Source: Chlorobaculum limnaeum
GTDB lineage: Bacteria > Bacteroidota > Chlorobiia > Chlorobiales > Chlorobiaceae
Assembly: GCF_001747405.1 (NCBI RefSeq)
Contig: NZ_CP017305.1
Location: 328,001 to 392,000 of the forward strand
DNA: 64,000 nucleotides
Direction of reading: 5' to 3'
How positions within the stretch are numbered: position 1 is the stretch's first letter; the number at the start of each line of letters is the position of its first letter. Both the position numbers and the translations under genes were made by a program. Under the pieces are notes generated by a model. It saw nothing but the letters and a program-made list of their open reading frames with translations. It was not told the DNA's origin and made no database searches. Of the stretch, positions 56,889-64,000 are shown piece after piece.

Positions 56889-56977
56889 GAACGTGGATCT
56901 GGAGTTGATGGATCTCCCGGTGTGGAGTGTCGTTCAAAATAGCCCGCCTTGTCGATTCGACAAAACGCCGGTTCCGC

Positions 56978-57886
56978 TCAGCGCTTCTTGATGAAGGTGC
57001 CGTTCTGGTACTCCTCGAAGGCGATTCGCAACTCTTCCCTGGTGTTCATGACGATCGGGCCATACCATGCGACCGGTTCGTTGAGCGGTTTGCCCGAGAT
57101 GAGCAGAAACCGCACCGGATCGTTTTCCGTGCTGATGGTCACGCTCTCTCCATCGCTGAACAGAATGAGGGTTTCATTATCCTGATACCGTTCAGGCTCC
57201 ATGTCGAAATAGTTGACCCCCTCCGTATCATGGGAGAACGGTTCGTCGGCATGGCAGAAGATTCCCTTCCCCCCGATGACGTAGGCGAGCGCCGTGTGCC
57301 CTCGCGTGACCGGATGGGTGAATGAGGTCGATGGCGGAACGGTGATATCGAGATATTCCGGGTCGATGGCGATGTCGTCAACCGGGCCGACAGTCTCTCC
57401 GATTCTGCCGCTGAAGAGCGAGATCGAGACGCCACTGTCGAGCTTCAGCTTCGGTACCTGCGAATCGGTGATGTCGCGGTACCGTGGCGTGGTCATCTTC
57501 TGTGACGCGGGCAGGTTCGCCCAGAGCTGGAATCCGCCCATCCTCTTGTGCCGGTCGCCCTCCGGCATCTCCTGATGGATGATGCCGCTGCCGGCGGTCA
57601 TCCACTGCAATCCGCCGGGCCGTATCACGCCCCGGTTGCCCAGGCTGTCGCCATGTTCCACCTGGCCTTCGAGCATGTAGGTGATGGTTTCGATACCGCG
57701 ATGCGGATGCCAGGGGAACCCCTTGCGATAGTCCTCAGGCTCTCCCGAGCGGAAATCGTCGAGCAGCAGGAACGGGTCGAACAATGGAACCTGGCTGAAT
57801 CCGAAGGCTCGTTTGAGCCGCACTCCGGCGCCTTCCGTTACCGGCTTGCTTTTGAACACCTTGCTGATGGTTCTCTGGATAGTCAT
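56978..57886 (-). CDS. Pirin family protein
   Basis: A 302-residue bicupin protein. The N-terminal cupin has the Fe-binding motif PWHPHRGIETITYMLEGQVEHGDS (His-x-His...Glu), followed by PGGLQWMTAGSGIIHQEMP. The C-terminal cupin is more divergent, with EPVAWYGPIVMNTREELRIAFEEYQNGTF at the end, the pirin signature. Some pirins are quercetinases, others regulate transcription or metabolism; the role here is unknown. Confidence 0.93.
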   Translation of the reverse strand: MTIQRTISKVFKSKPVTEGAGVRLKRAFGFSQVPLFDPFLLLDDFRSGEPEDYRKGFPWHPHRGIETITYMLEGQVEHGDSLGNRGVIRPGGLQWMTAGSGIIHQEMPEGDRHKRMGGFQLWANLPASQKMTTPRYRDITDSQVPKLKLDSGVSISLFSGRIGETVGPVDDIAIDPEYLDITVPPSTSFTHPVTRGHTALAYVIGGKGIFCHADEPFSHDTEGVNYFDMEPERYQDNETLILFSDGESVTISTENDPVRFLLISGKPLNEPVAWYGPIVMNTREELRIAFEEYQNGTFIKKR

Positions 57887-58103
57887 GGTATTCGCTCCTG
57901 TGCTGGATTTGCGAAGCTGCGCGGTGAGATAAGGAACAATCAGCCGGGGCCATTAAGTTCATTTCCGGCAACCCTGGCGGACAGCTTCGGGGTAGCGATG
58001 AATTTTCGACGGATGATCGAAATAGGACTGTTCAAAATGGCGGTTAATGTGTAATTTCACGCCACTAATGAATGAAAACAACAGATTTACCAAGGGAACA
58101 CGT

Positions 58104-58925
58104 ATGTCAGCAAAAATCGCCAATATCCTCTTCATCGGTGACGTCGTCGGAAACTCCGGTCTGCAAATGGTCAGCCGGATGCTCAAGGGATTCATTTCGA
58201 AATACGAGGTCGATTTCGTCATCTGCAACGGCGAGAACGCCCACAACGGCAAGGGCATGAGTCTCGAAGCGCTGAACCTGATGCTCGAAGCGGGCGTCGA
58301 TGTGGTGACTGGCGGCAATCACACCTGGAACAACTTCAACTTTTTCGAGACGCTCAAAACGCATGACCGCGTGCTTCGGCCCCAGAACTATCCCAAGGGC
58401 ACCTATGGCAAGGGCCATGGCGTCTACAAGCTGCCGCGCGGCCTCGGCAACATTACCGTCCTGAACCTGCAAGGGCGCACCTTCATGTATCCCATCGACT
58501 GCCCGTTCCGCACGGCGGACTGGGTGATCAAGCAAACGAAGGAGCAGTCGTCGCTGGTCGTGGTCGATTTCCACGCCGAGGCGACCGCCGAAAAGCTCGC
58601 TCTCGCCTGGTACCTCGATGGGCGCGTGTCGGCGGTGATCGGCACGCACACCCACGTGCAGACCGCCGACGAACGCATCTTCCCGAAAGGCACGGCCTAT
58701 CTGAGCGACGTTGGCATGACCGGCCCGTACCAGTCGGTGATCGGGATGCAGGTCAAATCAGCGGTTGACCGGATGCTCTACCAGACCCCGCACAAATACG
58801 AATGCGCCACCGACGACGTCCATTTCGCCGCCGTCCTGCTCAAGCTTGACGTCGAGACCAGCAAGTCCGTCGGGATCGAGAGGATTTTCTATCCGGAGTT
58901 TGAAACGACAGTGCCGCAGGGGTGA
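58104..58925 (+). CDS. YmdB-family metallophosphoesterase
   Basis: A 273-residue protein of the YmdB/TIGR00282 family, related to 2',3'-cyclic-nucleotide phosphodiesterases. Metal-binding motifs: NILFIGDVVGNSG (first Asp), FVICNGENAHNGKG (Asn/Glu), VVTGGNHTWN (Asn-His), VVVDFHAEATAEK and VIGTHTHVQTADERI (His-x-His). The ATG at 58104 is chosen because AAGGGAAC lies just upstream; a longer in-frame start at 58047 looks like leader sequence. Confidence 0.93.
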   Translation: MSAKIANILFIGDVVGNSGLQMVSRMLKGFISKYEVDFVICNGENAHNGKGMSLEALNLMLEAGVDVVTGGNHTWNNFNFFETLKTHDRVLRPQNYPKGTYGKGHGVYKLPRGLGNITVLNLQGRTFMYPIDCPFRTADWVIKQTKEQSSLVVVDFHAEATAEKLALAWYLDGRVSAVIGTHTHVQTADERIFPKGTAYLSDVGMTGPYQSVIGMQVKSAVDRMLYQTPHKYECATDDVHFAAVLLKLDVETSKSVGIERIFYPEFETTVPQG

Positions 58926-59012
58926 GAGATTCGAATCGATTGGTTCAGCTTATGTAAACACATGCGTTTTTTCCCGTGCTGAGTATGCTGAAACTGTGCA
59001 TCCATAAAACAA

Positions 59013-59036
59013 ACAACCCCGTGCTTACGGGGTTGT
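59013..59036 (-). terminator. Rho-independent terminator after the PEP-CTERM gene
   Basis: Stem ACAACCCCG / CGGGGTTGT, 6-base loop; on the minus strand followed by TTGTTTTATG. A second palindrome, GGCATCGCGCTCGCGATGCC, lies at 59051-59070. Confidence 0.75.
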
Positions 59037-59076
59037 CAATGATTGCGGCAGGCATCGCGCTCGCGATGCCAAGTCG

Positions 59077-59760
59077 TTACGCCACCGCGTCAGCCTCTTT
59101 GCGAGTGCGTCGAAGATACCCGAACATCAGCAACGACCCAACGCCAACGAGCGCCAGAGATTGTGGCTCAGGAACAGCTTCGACCGTGCCGTTAAATTCA
59201 TAGCTATTGACGCTGTATTGACCTTGACCAAAGTTGTTTGTAGCATTGTAACCATAAAGGCGAAACGTGACATCCGTGACATCCAGAAAGTCAGTACCTG
59301 AAAGATCGACGGTATGGGTTGTGGCTGACGTGCTCGTGGCTACAACGGTGCCAATGTTTGATGCATAACCGTCCAGGCTGGATCTGAGCGCGAGTGACGA
59401 CGGTCCATTGACGAGGCGCAGACCGTTGAAAGTAAAATCAGAAAAGTCGATCTGGTAGCCAGGGTTTGCAGTGATGGTGAACGTAAAATAATCGTTATTA
59501 GCCGTATTAAGCGTTCCCCCGGTAGCGAAACCGTTTGCGCTATAGGTATCATTCATGTTTACTCCAGTTATACCGGCACCGCGTCCGATTCCTGTTGCTG
59601 TGAGTAACGAGGCGTAATCACTGCTTATTCCTGTGGTGTACGGATTACTGGTGTTTGGTTTTGCGCCAGTAATCGGATTCATAGTAATTACGGCGGCGCT
59701 TGCGTCCGCTCCGGTCAGAGCACTCAACATGCAGCCGATAAGTAATATTTTCGCTTTCAT
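59077..59760 (-). CDS. PEP-CTERM sorted secreted protein
   Basis: A 227-residue exported protein with a signal peptide (MKAKILLIGCMLSALTGADASA, cleavage after ASA). The body is Thr/Ser/Asn/Gly-rich (a beta-type region with DYFTFTITANPGYQIDFSDFTF). The C-terminal sorting tail is VPEPQSLALVGVGSLLMFG then RRTRK. This is the second PEP-CTERM protein in the window and lies just downstream of the curli genes on the same strand, 290 bases away. The start at 59760 is taken because it begins directly at the signal peptide. Confidence 0.88.
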   Translation of the reverse strand: MKAKILLIGCMLSALTGADASAAVITMNPITGAKPNTSNPYTTGISSDYASLLTATGIGRGAGITGVNMNDTYSANGFATGGTLNTANNDYFTFTITANPGYQIDFSDFTFNGLRLVNGPSSLALRSSLDGYASNIGTVVATSTSATTHTVDLSGTDFLDVTDVTFRLYGYNATNNFGQGQYSVNSYEFNGTVEAVPEPQSLALVGVGSLLMFGYLRRTRKEADAVA

Positions 59761-60052
59761 GATAGTGTATATATTAAATGTGTTTGTATATATGAATTGA
59801 CAGTTCAAAAAGTCATTGACTTCTTCTTAATTCCGATTATATAAATAAAGCTAATCAAACAGATATAAAATGTTTACTGTGAGCATGCAGGGAATTCATA
59901 AAAAAGGAATAAGATTTATATATACCTGTATTCAGATATAGGTTATGGGTTTCGCCGACCGATAGTTTATGTTTTTCAAAATTATTGGCAAGCTCTTCCG
60001 GGAGTTCCATTTTCGCGGATAACTCATATTACAGATTATCTTTAAAGCCGTT

Positions 60053-60955
60053 TTACTTGTTGTTTTCCTGTTTGTAGCCCGAATGGTCGCGGCGTTCGAT
60101 ATAGCTGGCGATAGCCTGTTTACCGGCAGCATTGTCCTTGAATTCCCACAAGTGCTTCATCGCGCCCTCCATCAGCAAAGAATAGACAGCGGTTTCAATG
60201 GCCTGCCTGACGCCGAACTGAACCGGTTCATTGATGGCGAATCCCGCTTCTGACTGAAAAAGATTACCCACAGTCAAATACCGCATGAAGGTGCCATCGA
60301 GGGAGACTGAATAGATCGTTTTTGAACTCTGTACGGATAAAAGCACTCGTCCCGTTTCGATACTCACCGCCCGAAGATAAACAGTGACGAGATCACGGCG
60401 GTATTGAGTGGCGCCACCGATTCCGAGATATGTCGCACCAATACCGCCAGACATCACATTCGAGTCGTAGGAAATAATGCCGCCCTCGATCAAGGTTCCT
60501 CCATAAAGCATGGGAGGCAAATCTGGCAACTTGCGATCCGTATTGAGCGCGTTATATTCTACTCTGGCAAGTTTTATGATTTGCCGCTCCTGCAAAAGAT
60601 TTTTCAACGCGCCTCTTTCCGCCAACAGAAACCATTTGCCCTCGCCTGAGTCGAGCAACGCTTTCACCAGAATGGAGTATCCTCCTCTGGTCACGGCGCT
60701 TGAATAGTCGGTATACATGCCATTGTTCTTGAATTGACCGGTTTGATCGAGAAATTCATAAACGACGGCGGGTATCGGTCGCTCAGGTTCTGGGAGATTC
60801 ATCAATATCTCCGTGGCGCGTGTTTTGTCTGTCACATGAGCCTCTGATACCGCAGGATTATCATATAAAGCGTTGTATGCGCATCCGCCCAGAGAAAAGA
60901 CAGGAATCAGCAACAATGTGAATATTTTTAAAAACCCAGTTATTTTATACTTCAT
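60053..60955 (-). CDS. csgG: CsgG-type curli secretion lipoprotein
   Basis: Outer-membrane lipoprotein forming the nonameric pore that exports curli subunits. The 300-residue protein has a lipoprotein signal peptide ending in the lipobox SLGGC (Cys25). Then come CsgG landmarks: VVYEFLDQTGQFK, VTRGGYSILVKALLDSGEGKWFLLAERGALKNLLQERQII, GGTLIEGGIISYDSNVMSGGIGATYLGIGG, QYRRDLVTVYLRAVSIETGRVL and QSEAGFAINEPVQFGVRQAIETAVYSLL. Last gene of the operon, starting 39 bases after csgF. Confidence 0.95.
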   Translation of the reverse strand: MKYKITGFLKIFTLLLIPVFSLGGCAYNALYDNPAVSEAHVTDKTRATEILMNLPEPERPIPAVVYEFLDQTGQFKNNGMYTDYSSAVTRGGYSILVKALLDSGEGKWFLLAERGALKNLLQERQIIKLARVEYNALNTDRKLPDLPPMLYGGTLIEGGIISYDSNVMSGGIGATYLGIGGATQYRRDLVTVYLRAVSIETGRVLLSVQSSKTIYSVSLDGTFMRYLTVGNLFQSEAGFAINEPVQFGVRQAIETAVYSLLMEGAMKHLWEFKDNAAGKQAIASYIERRDHSGYKQENNK

Positions 60956-60994
60956 AATTATCTTGGATTGAGTTACTCATTTTACGGAAACCAG

Positions 60995-61420
60995 TCATTC
61001 AGCAATGAATTCAGGAACAACTATCGTTGTCGATCCGGTATTCGGATTGATGATGGTGATTATGATATTTCCATCGCTATGGAGGTAACTTATCGAGTTG
61101 CCATTGCCCAGATCAAAATTCCCACTCGGATGATCATTGCCGAATATTGCTTCAGTAATTTTCATATTCATATTACTGATAATAGCGTTTTGAATCAACA
61201 TCGATGTATTCAATCCGGTCGAAGGGGTCGTGCTTGAAGTAGCCTTTTTTTTCGGTACGCTGTTCATCAGAATCGCCGTGCTGTTTGGATTGGCTGACGG
61301 AAACAATCCGGCATTTTGGCCCTGAAAAACAAGCGGACTCGCAACTGCCGATGGTGATTGAAAGAATATAACGGCCAGATATACTGCTATTATCCAAATA
61401 ATTTTCTGTCCTGAAGGCAT
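60995..61420 (-). CDS. csgF: CsgF-type curli assembly protein
   Basis: A 141-residue exported protein. CsgF binds the outer face of CsgG and helps nucleator display at the surface. After the signal peptide (about residues 1-27, ending AVASP), LVFQGQNAGLFPSANPNSTAILMNSV parallels the CsgF N-terminus that inserts into the CsgG pore (TFQFRNPNFGGNPNNG). The end NISYLHSDGNIIITIINPNTGSTTIVVPEF matches the CsgF C-terminal strands. A GAGGAT ribosome site precedes the ATG. Confidence 0.85.
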   Translation of the reverse strand: MPSGQKIIWIIAVYLAVIFFQSPSAVASPLVFQGQNAGLFPSANPNSTAILMNSVPKKKATSSTTPSTGLNTSMLIQNAIISNMNMKITEAIFGNDHPSGNFDLGNGNSISYLHSDGNIIITIINPNTGSTTIVVPEFIAE

Positions 61421-61456
61421 TGTTTCTATCCTCTGTTTAATGAGTCAAAATATAGG

Positions 61457-61852
61457 TTAAGGAGTGACTTGTTCGATAATTGCTTCCGATTCATTCTGTA
61501 TAATTACTTTCCGGTTATGACTTACGGTCTGCGATTCGTTGTGGTTGCCATTACTTTTTTTCTGCTTCAGGTATAAATCGTTATCATAAACTGACTGTCT
61601 TTGTACAGACATATTGTTATCGCCACCCTGTTTTATCCCTATGCGGGCAGCAGCATTTGTTTCCGGATTTGACAGTATCTGATCCTGATAATTATTTTGT
61701 TCCAGCACGCCTCCTCCTTTTGTATCGACTCCGTTCATTGTTTCATCCAGGATTGTAATCCCTTGCTCGTTTAGTAAACTGTTATTTTCGCAATAAACTA
61801 CGGCTGGCATTGAAAAAATAATGACAAGAAAACCTATAATACTCTTTTTCAT
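61457..61852 (-). CDS. Small curlin-like secreted protein, possible CsgB-type nucleator
   Basis: A 131-residue protein with a signal peptide (about residues 1-21, IIGFLVIIFSMPAVVYC). The mature part holds one clear curlin-type repeat, IGIKQGGDNNMSVQRQSVYDN (Gln-x-Gly-x2-Asn-x5-Gln), and a looser one around NGNHNESQTV to IIQNESEAIIEQ. Gln/Asn-rich, unlike CsgE. It could be a minor subunit or nucleator (CsgB role), inferred from size and place between the major curlins and csgF. The ATG at 61852 is chosen; two codons upstream is a TTG. Confidence 0.7.
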   Translation of the reverse strand: MKKSIIGFLVIIFSMPAVVYCENNSLLNEQGITILDETMNGVDTKGGGVLEQNNYQDQILSNPETNAAARIGIKQGGDNNMSVQRQSVYDNDLYLKQKKSNGNHNESQTVSHNRKVIIQNESEAIIEQVTP

Positions 61853-61901
61853 TATCAATACGTCTATTTTACATTACTGGCATTATCTTATATTTTTCAG
61901 A

Positions 61902-61941
61902 TCGGAAAGATGAAGATTTGAAAAGCTCTTCATCTTTCCGA
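61902..61941 (-). terminator. Strong hairpin just after the second curlin gene (no U-tract)
   Basis: A perfect 15-bp stem, TCGGAAAGATGAAGA / TCTTCATCTTTCCGA, 10-base loop, beginning 12 bases past the stop at 61954 (minus strand). The minus strand continues TCTGAAAAATA, so it is not a classical terminator; more likely an mRNA-stabilising or attenuating structure. Confidence 0.7.
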
Positions 61942-61953
61942 CGATGACGCCAA

Positions 61954-62745
61954 TCAGTGCTGAATAATGGCAATGTTGTTCGCTGAACCGGTTTGAGTTA
62001 CTGTCGCTACCTTGAAACTACCGGTCTGGTTGATCGAGGCAATGTTGGATTCTCCGCTCTGATCGACAGAAGCGTTGCACAAATAGGTGGATACCTGTTG
62101 CACTGCGCTCTGGTTTCCTGAACCACTCTGCCGGATGATTATCTGATCTGAAGCGCCATACGTTTGGGTGATTATGGCTGAGTTGAAATCGCCTGTCTGG
62201 GTTGAAGAGGCCATTTCCATGCCGGCATTATTTTCCTGCGTTATCGATGCATTATTGTTGCCGCCTTGCTGAATGATCGTTGCGACATCTCCTGTCAGAC
62301 TGTTTTGAAAAATATAAGCACTGTTATTAAAGCCATATCCGTAGTCAGTGTTCTGGTCAATTAATGCATAGGCGTTTGTCGAGTTGAAATCCTGAATTAT
62401 TGTTGCGTTACTGTTAAAACAATAATAACCTTCATAAACAAAGGCTGTACCATGATTGCCACTTTGCGTAACATTTACCTCATTATCGCCGCCATTCTGA
62501 TAGAGAGAGGCATACTGATTTCCGTAACCGGCCTGGGTAATGAACGCGTGTTCATTCAAGGCGTCGTAATCCTGATATATCTCGGAGTAATTAGCGTTGA
62601 AAATACCGCCATACTGTGTAATTTGGACGATATTCGTGTGACTGCCACTCATGTTATGGATAATGGCTTCATCAGCCATAACCGGATTTGACGAAAGCAG
62701 TAAAACAGCAAGACCGGAAAGTTTCAACTTCATCTCTTGTAACAT
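61954..62745 (-). CDS. Curlin-repeat amyloid protein
   Basis: A 263-residue exported protein made mostly of curlin repeats, the amyloid-forming unit of curli fibres (pattern hydrophobic-x-Gln-x-Gly-x2-Asn-x-Ala-x-hydrophobic-x-Gln). Examples: AFITQAGYGNQYASLYQ, NVTQSGNHGTAFVY, TIIQQGGNNNASITQ, SVDQSGESNIASINQ, TVTQTGSANNIAIIQH. A signal peptide (about residues 1-25, LSGLAVLLLSSNPVMA) precedes them. I chose the ATG at 62745 because GAGGGAATC lies directly upstream. It ends in NNIAIIQH, nearly the end of the other curlin (NNLSITQH). Confidence 0.9.
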   Translation of the reverse strand: MLQEMKLKLSGLAVLLLSSNPVMADEAIIHNMSGSHTNIVQITQYGGIFNANYSEIYQDYDALNEHAFITQAGYGNQYASLYQNGGDNEVNVTQSGNHGTAFVYEGYYCFNSNATIIQDFNSTNAYALIDQNTDYGYGFNNSAYIFQNSLTGDVATIIQQGGNNNASITQENNAGMEMASSTQTGDFNSAIITQTYGASDQIIIRQSGSGNQSAVQQVSTYLCNASVDQSGESNIASINQTGSFKVATVTQTGSANNIAIIQH

Positions 62746-62850
62746 GATTCCCTCTGGTTTCTCAGCTATTCGAATGGTTAGAACGAGCTGAACAATTAAA
62801 AAACCGGATTTCAATACTCATCGATCTTCATTCTTCACAGCGTTTACTTT

Positions 62851-62890
62851 CATGGAGACGGAACGCGAGTCGTCATTGCCCGTCTCCATG
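62851..62890 (-). terminator. Strong hairpin just after the first curlin gene (no U-tract)
   Basis: Perfect 11-bp stem CATGGAGACGG / CCGTCTCCATG with an 18-base loop, 15 bases past the stop at 62906 on the minus strand. Minus-strand sequence after it is AAAGTAAACG, so no U-tract. Matches the hairpin placement after the second curlin gene. Confidence 0.7.
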
Positions 62891-62905
62891 AACAATCAAG
62901 CTCAA

Positions 62906-64000
62906 TCAGTGCTGAGTAATTGAAAGGTTGTTGCCAGAACCGTTTTGAGTGATCGAAGCCACTTTGTTTGCGCCAATCTGATCGATGGTAGCCGTATTGC
63001 CGGAACCGTTCTGCGTAATGGTTGCCTGGCAGAAATTGCTTCCGAAGCTCTCAAAAGTGCCCTGCTCAATAGTCGCAGTGTTCGTATCGCCGTTCTGCGT
63101 GATCGTGGCTTGGTCATTGGAGCCGAAAAGCTGCCGGATGTTAGCGTTGTTAGCAGCGCCGCCACTCTGGGCGATGCTGGACTGTTCAGAACTGGTATTC
63201 AGCTGGCTGATGGAGGCGATATTGCTGTCGCTTTCCTGATTGATGCTGGCCGAATCAGATGCTCCGTTTTGAGAGATGTTGCCATTGTTGCCGAATCCAA
63301 TCTGGATAATGGAGGCATGTTCACTTGAGCCTCCCTGATCGATATTGCCTGAATTGCTATTTCCGTACTGCGAAATCGAGGCCTCACTCCAGGCCGTCTC
63401 CGTTTGATTAATATCAGCATTGTTATACGATCCCTCCTGCTCGATACTGGCACTACCATTTGCGCTGTTATTCTGTCCAATGAAGGCGCGGTTATTGCTA
63501 CCCGATAAGTAGTAATGGTAATTCTGCGATATAAACGCAGTGTTTGCATTGGAATAATTCTGTGCTATTTCCGTATAGTTGGAATTGGTTGCCTGATTGA
63601 CTGTCGCGATGTCAGCCGTGCCAGACCACTGACCAACCCATGCAAAGTTTGAAGAACCTCCCCATGCCTGAGCGATATAAATTTGCTCGCCGGTCGTAAA
63701 TGCCTGCCCTGCCCAGGCCTGGTTGTCTGAGCCTTGCTGGGAAATAGACGTGATGTCAGATTGACTTGGCCCAAAGTAAGTATCGGTATTTCCACCTTGA
63801 AGCGTTGTGGCCAGGTTCGAGTATCCATCCTGATAAAGGAATGCCTGATCGGCGTAAGTGCGATTCTGACTGATCGTTGCTTCATTTTCTCCGCCAGACT
63901 GGTTCACGGAGGCATTATCGGAAGTGCCGCCAATCTGGTTAATATACGCCGTGTTTTCACCGCTACTTGGCGAATAATAAGAACCGCTTGCGTACTGATT
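62906..64000 (-). CDS. Large curlin-repeat amyloid protein, N-terminus beyond window
   Basis: At least 364 residues, open in frame to the right edge; the N-terminus and any signal peptide lie outside. An internal GTG at 63907 is not the start, because the frame continues upstream with curlin repeats (ENTAYINQIGGTSDNASVNQ). Repeats run to the end: ATISQNRTYADQAFLYQ, TSISQQGSDNQAWAGQ, ASIEQEGSYNNADINQ, ASIIQIGFGNNGNISQNG, ATITQNGDTNTATIEQ, ASITQNGSGNNLSITQH. Probably the major fibre subunit or a second one. No metal-binding or enzymatic motif. Confidence 0.9.
   Translation of the reverse strand, partial: NQYASGSYYSPSSGENTAYINQIGGTSDNASVNQSGGENEATISQNRTYADQAFLYQDGYSNLATTLQGGNTDTYFGPSQSDITSISQQGSDNQAWAGQAFTTGEQIYIAQAWGGSSNFAWVGQWSGTADIATVNQATNSNYTEIAQNYSNANTAFISQNYHYYLSGSNNRAFIGQNNSANGSASIEQEGSYNNADINQTETAWSEASISQYGNSNSGNIDQGGSSEHASIIQIGFGNNGNISQNGASDSASINQESDSNIASISQLNTSSEQSSIAQSGGAANNANIRQLFGSNDQATITQNGDTNTATIEQGTFESFGSNFCQATITQNGSGNTATIDQIGANKVASITQNGSGNNLSITQH

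Noticed and set aside
62906-63907. Treating the GTG at 63907 as the start of the first curlin
   Set aside because: The frame stays open with curlin repeats up to the window edge and no signal peptide follows that GTG.
61954-64000. Periodic DNA repeats here as a CRISPR array
   Set aside because: The periodicity is at protein level (curlin repeats) and DNA units are degenerate; no constant repeat or spacer structure.

Overview
The window looks like chromosome of a green sulfur bacterium (Chlorobiota), most likely Chlorobaculum. This is inferred from gene content: an isorenieratene-synthase-type carotenoid enzyme with an inserted Rieske domain (crtU), a small chlorosome-envelope-like protein (CsmB/CsmF type), a monomeric NADP isocitrate dehydrogenase suited to the reductive TCA cycle, an ArsA/Get3 ATPase with a C-terminal alpha-crystallin-like domain, and a zinc-less DksA-type protein. 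Most genes are GC-rich. Several short AT-rich tracts look acquired or decaying.

Layout. 0-3.5 kb: sugar-nucleotide genes (rfbD, rfbB, manC) for surface polysaccharide. 3.7-16.4 kb: housekeeping genes (chlorosome-type protein, ileS, dksA-like, purF, tRNA-Ala, ftsX, nfo, a membrane glycosyltransferase, queE, purN, purH). 16.5-19.3 kb: small accessory genes (DUF2442, DUF2283, PIN domain, DUF456) and a Sel1-repeat gene broken by an amber codon. 19.5-25.1 kb: queG, crtU, a cluster of orphan antitoxin-like genes and a beta-lactamase-fold protein. 25.3-31.3 kb: an Mla-type lipid transporter (permease, ATPase, MCE protein), a PHP phosphoesterase, uppP, rdgB and pdxJ. 31.3-33.1 kb: an AT-rich patch with a Doc remnant, an acetyltransferase and inverted repeats. 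33.2-41.1 kb: mutS2 (frameshifted), pgsA, pgpA, dxs, yjbQ and a GH13 enzyme. 41.1-44.8 kb: gene-poor DNA holding an orphan OmpR-type regulator and a PEP-CTERM protein. 44.8-58.9 kb: phhB, uvrD/pcrA, glycosyltransferase-nitroreductase-aat, a cystatin-like secreted protein, arsA/get3, fabI, icd, an L,D-transpeptidase-like protein, pirin and ymdB. 59.0-64.0 kb: a second PEP-CTERM protein and a curli-type functional-amyloid locus on the minus strand. That locus holds two curlin-repeat proteins (one running off the right edge), a small curlin-like protein, CsgF and CsgG.

The most notable system is the curli-like locus: secretion pore (CsgG), pore/surface factor (CsgF), a possible nucleator and two large curlin-repeat subunits. 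A strong hairpin without a U-tract sits just after each large subunit gene. No CsgE or CsgC is seen inside the window. Two families of dispersed inverted repeats (one with TGTAGGGG ends), runs of 9-bp-period repeats, and three broken genes (mutS2, the Sel1 gene, doc) also stand out.
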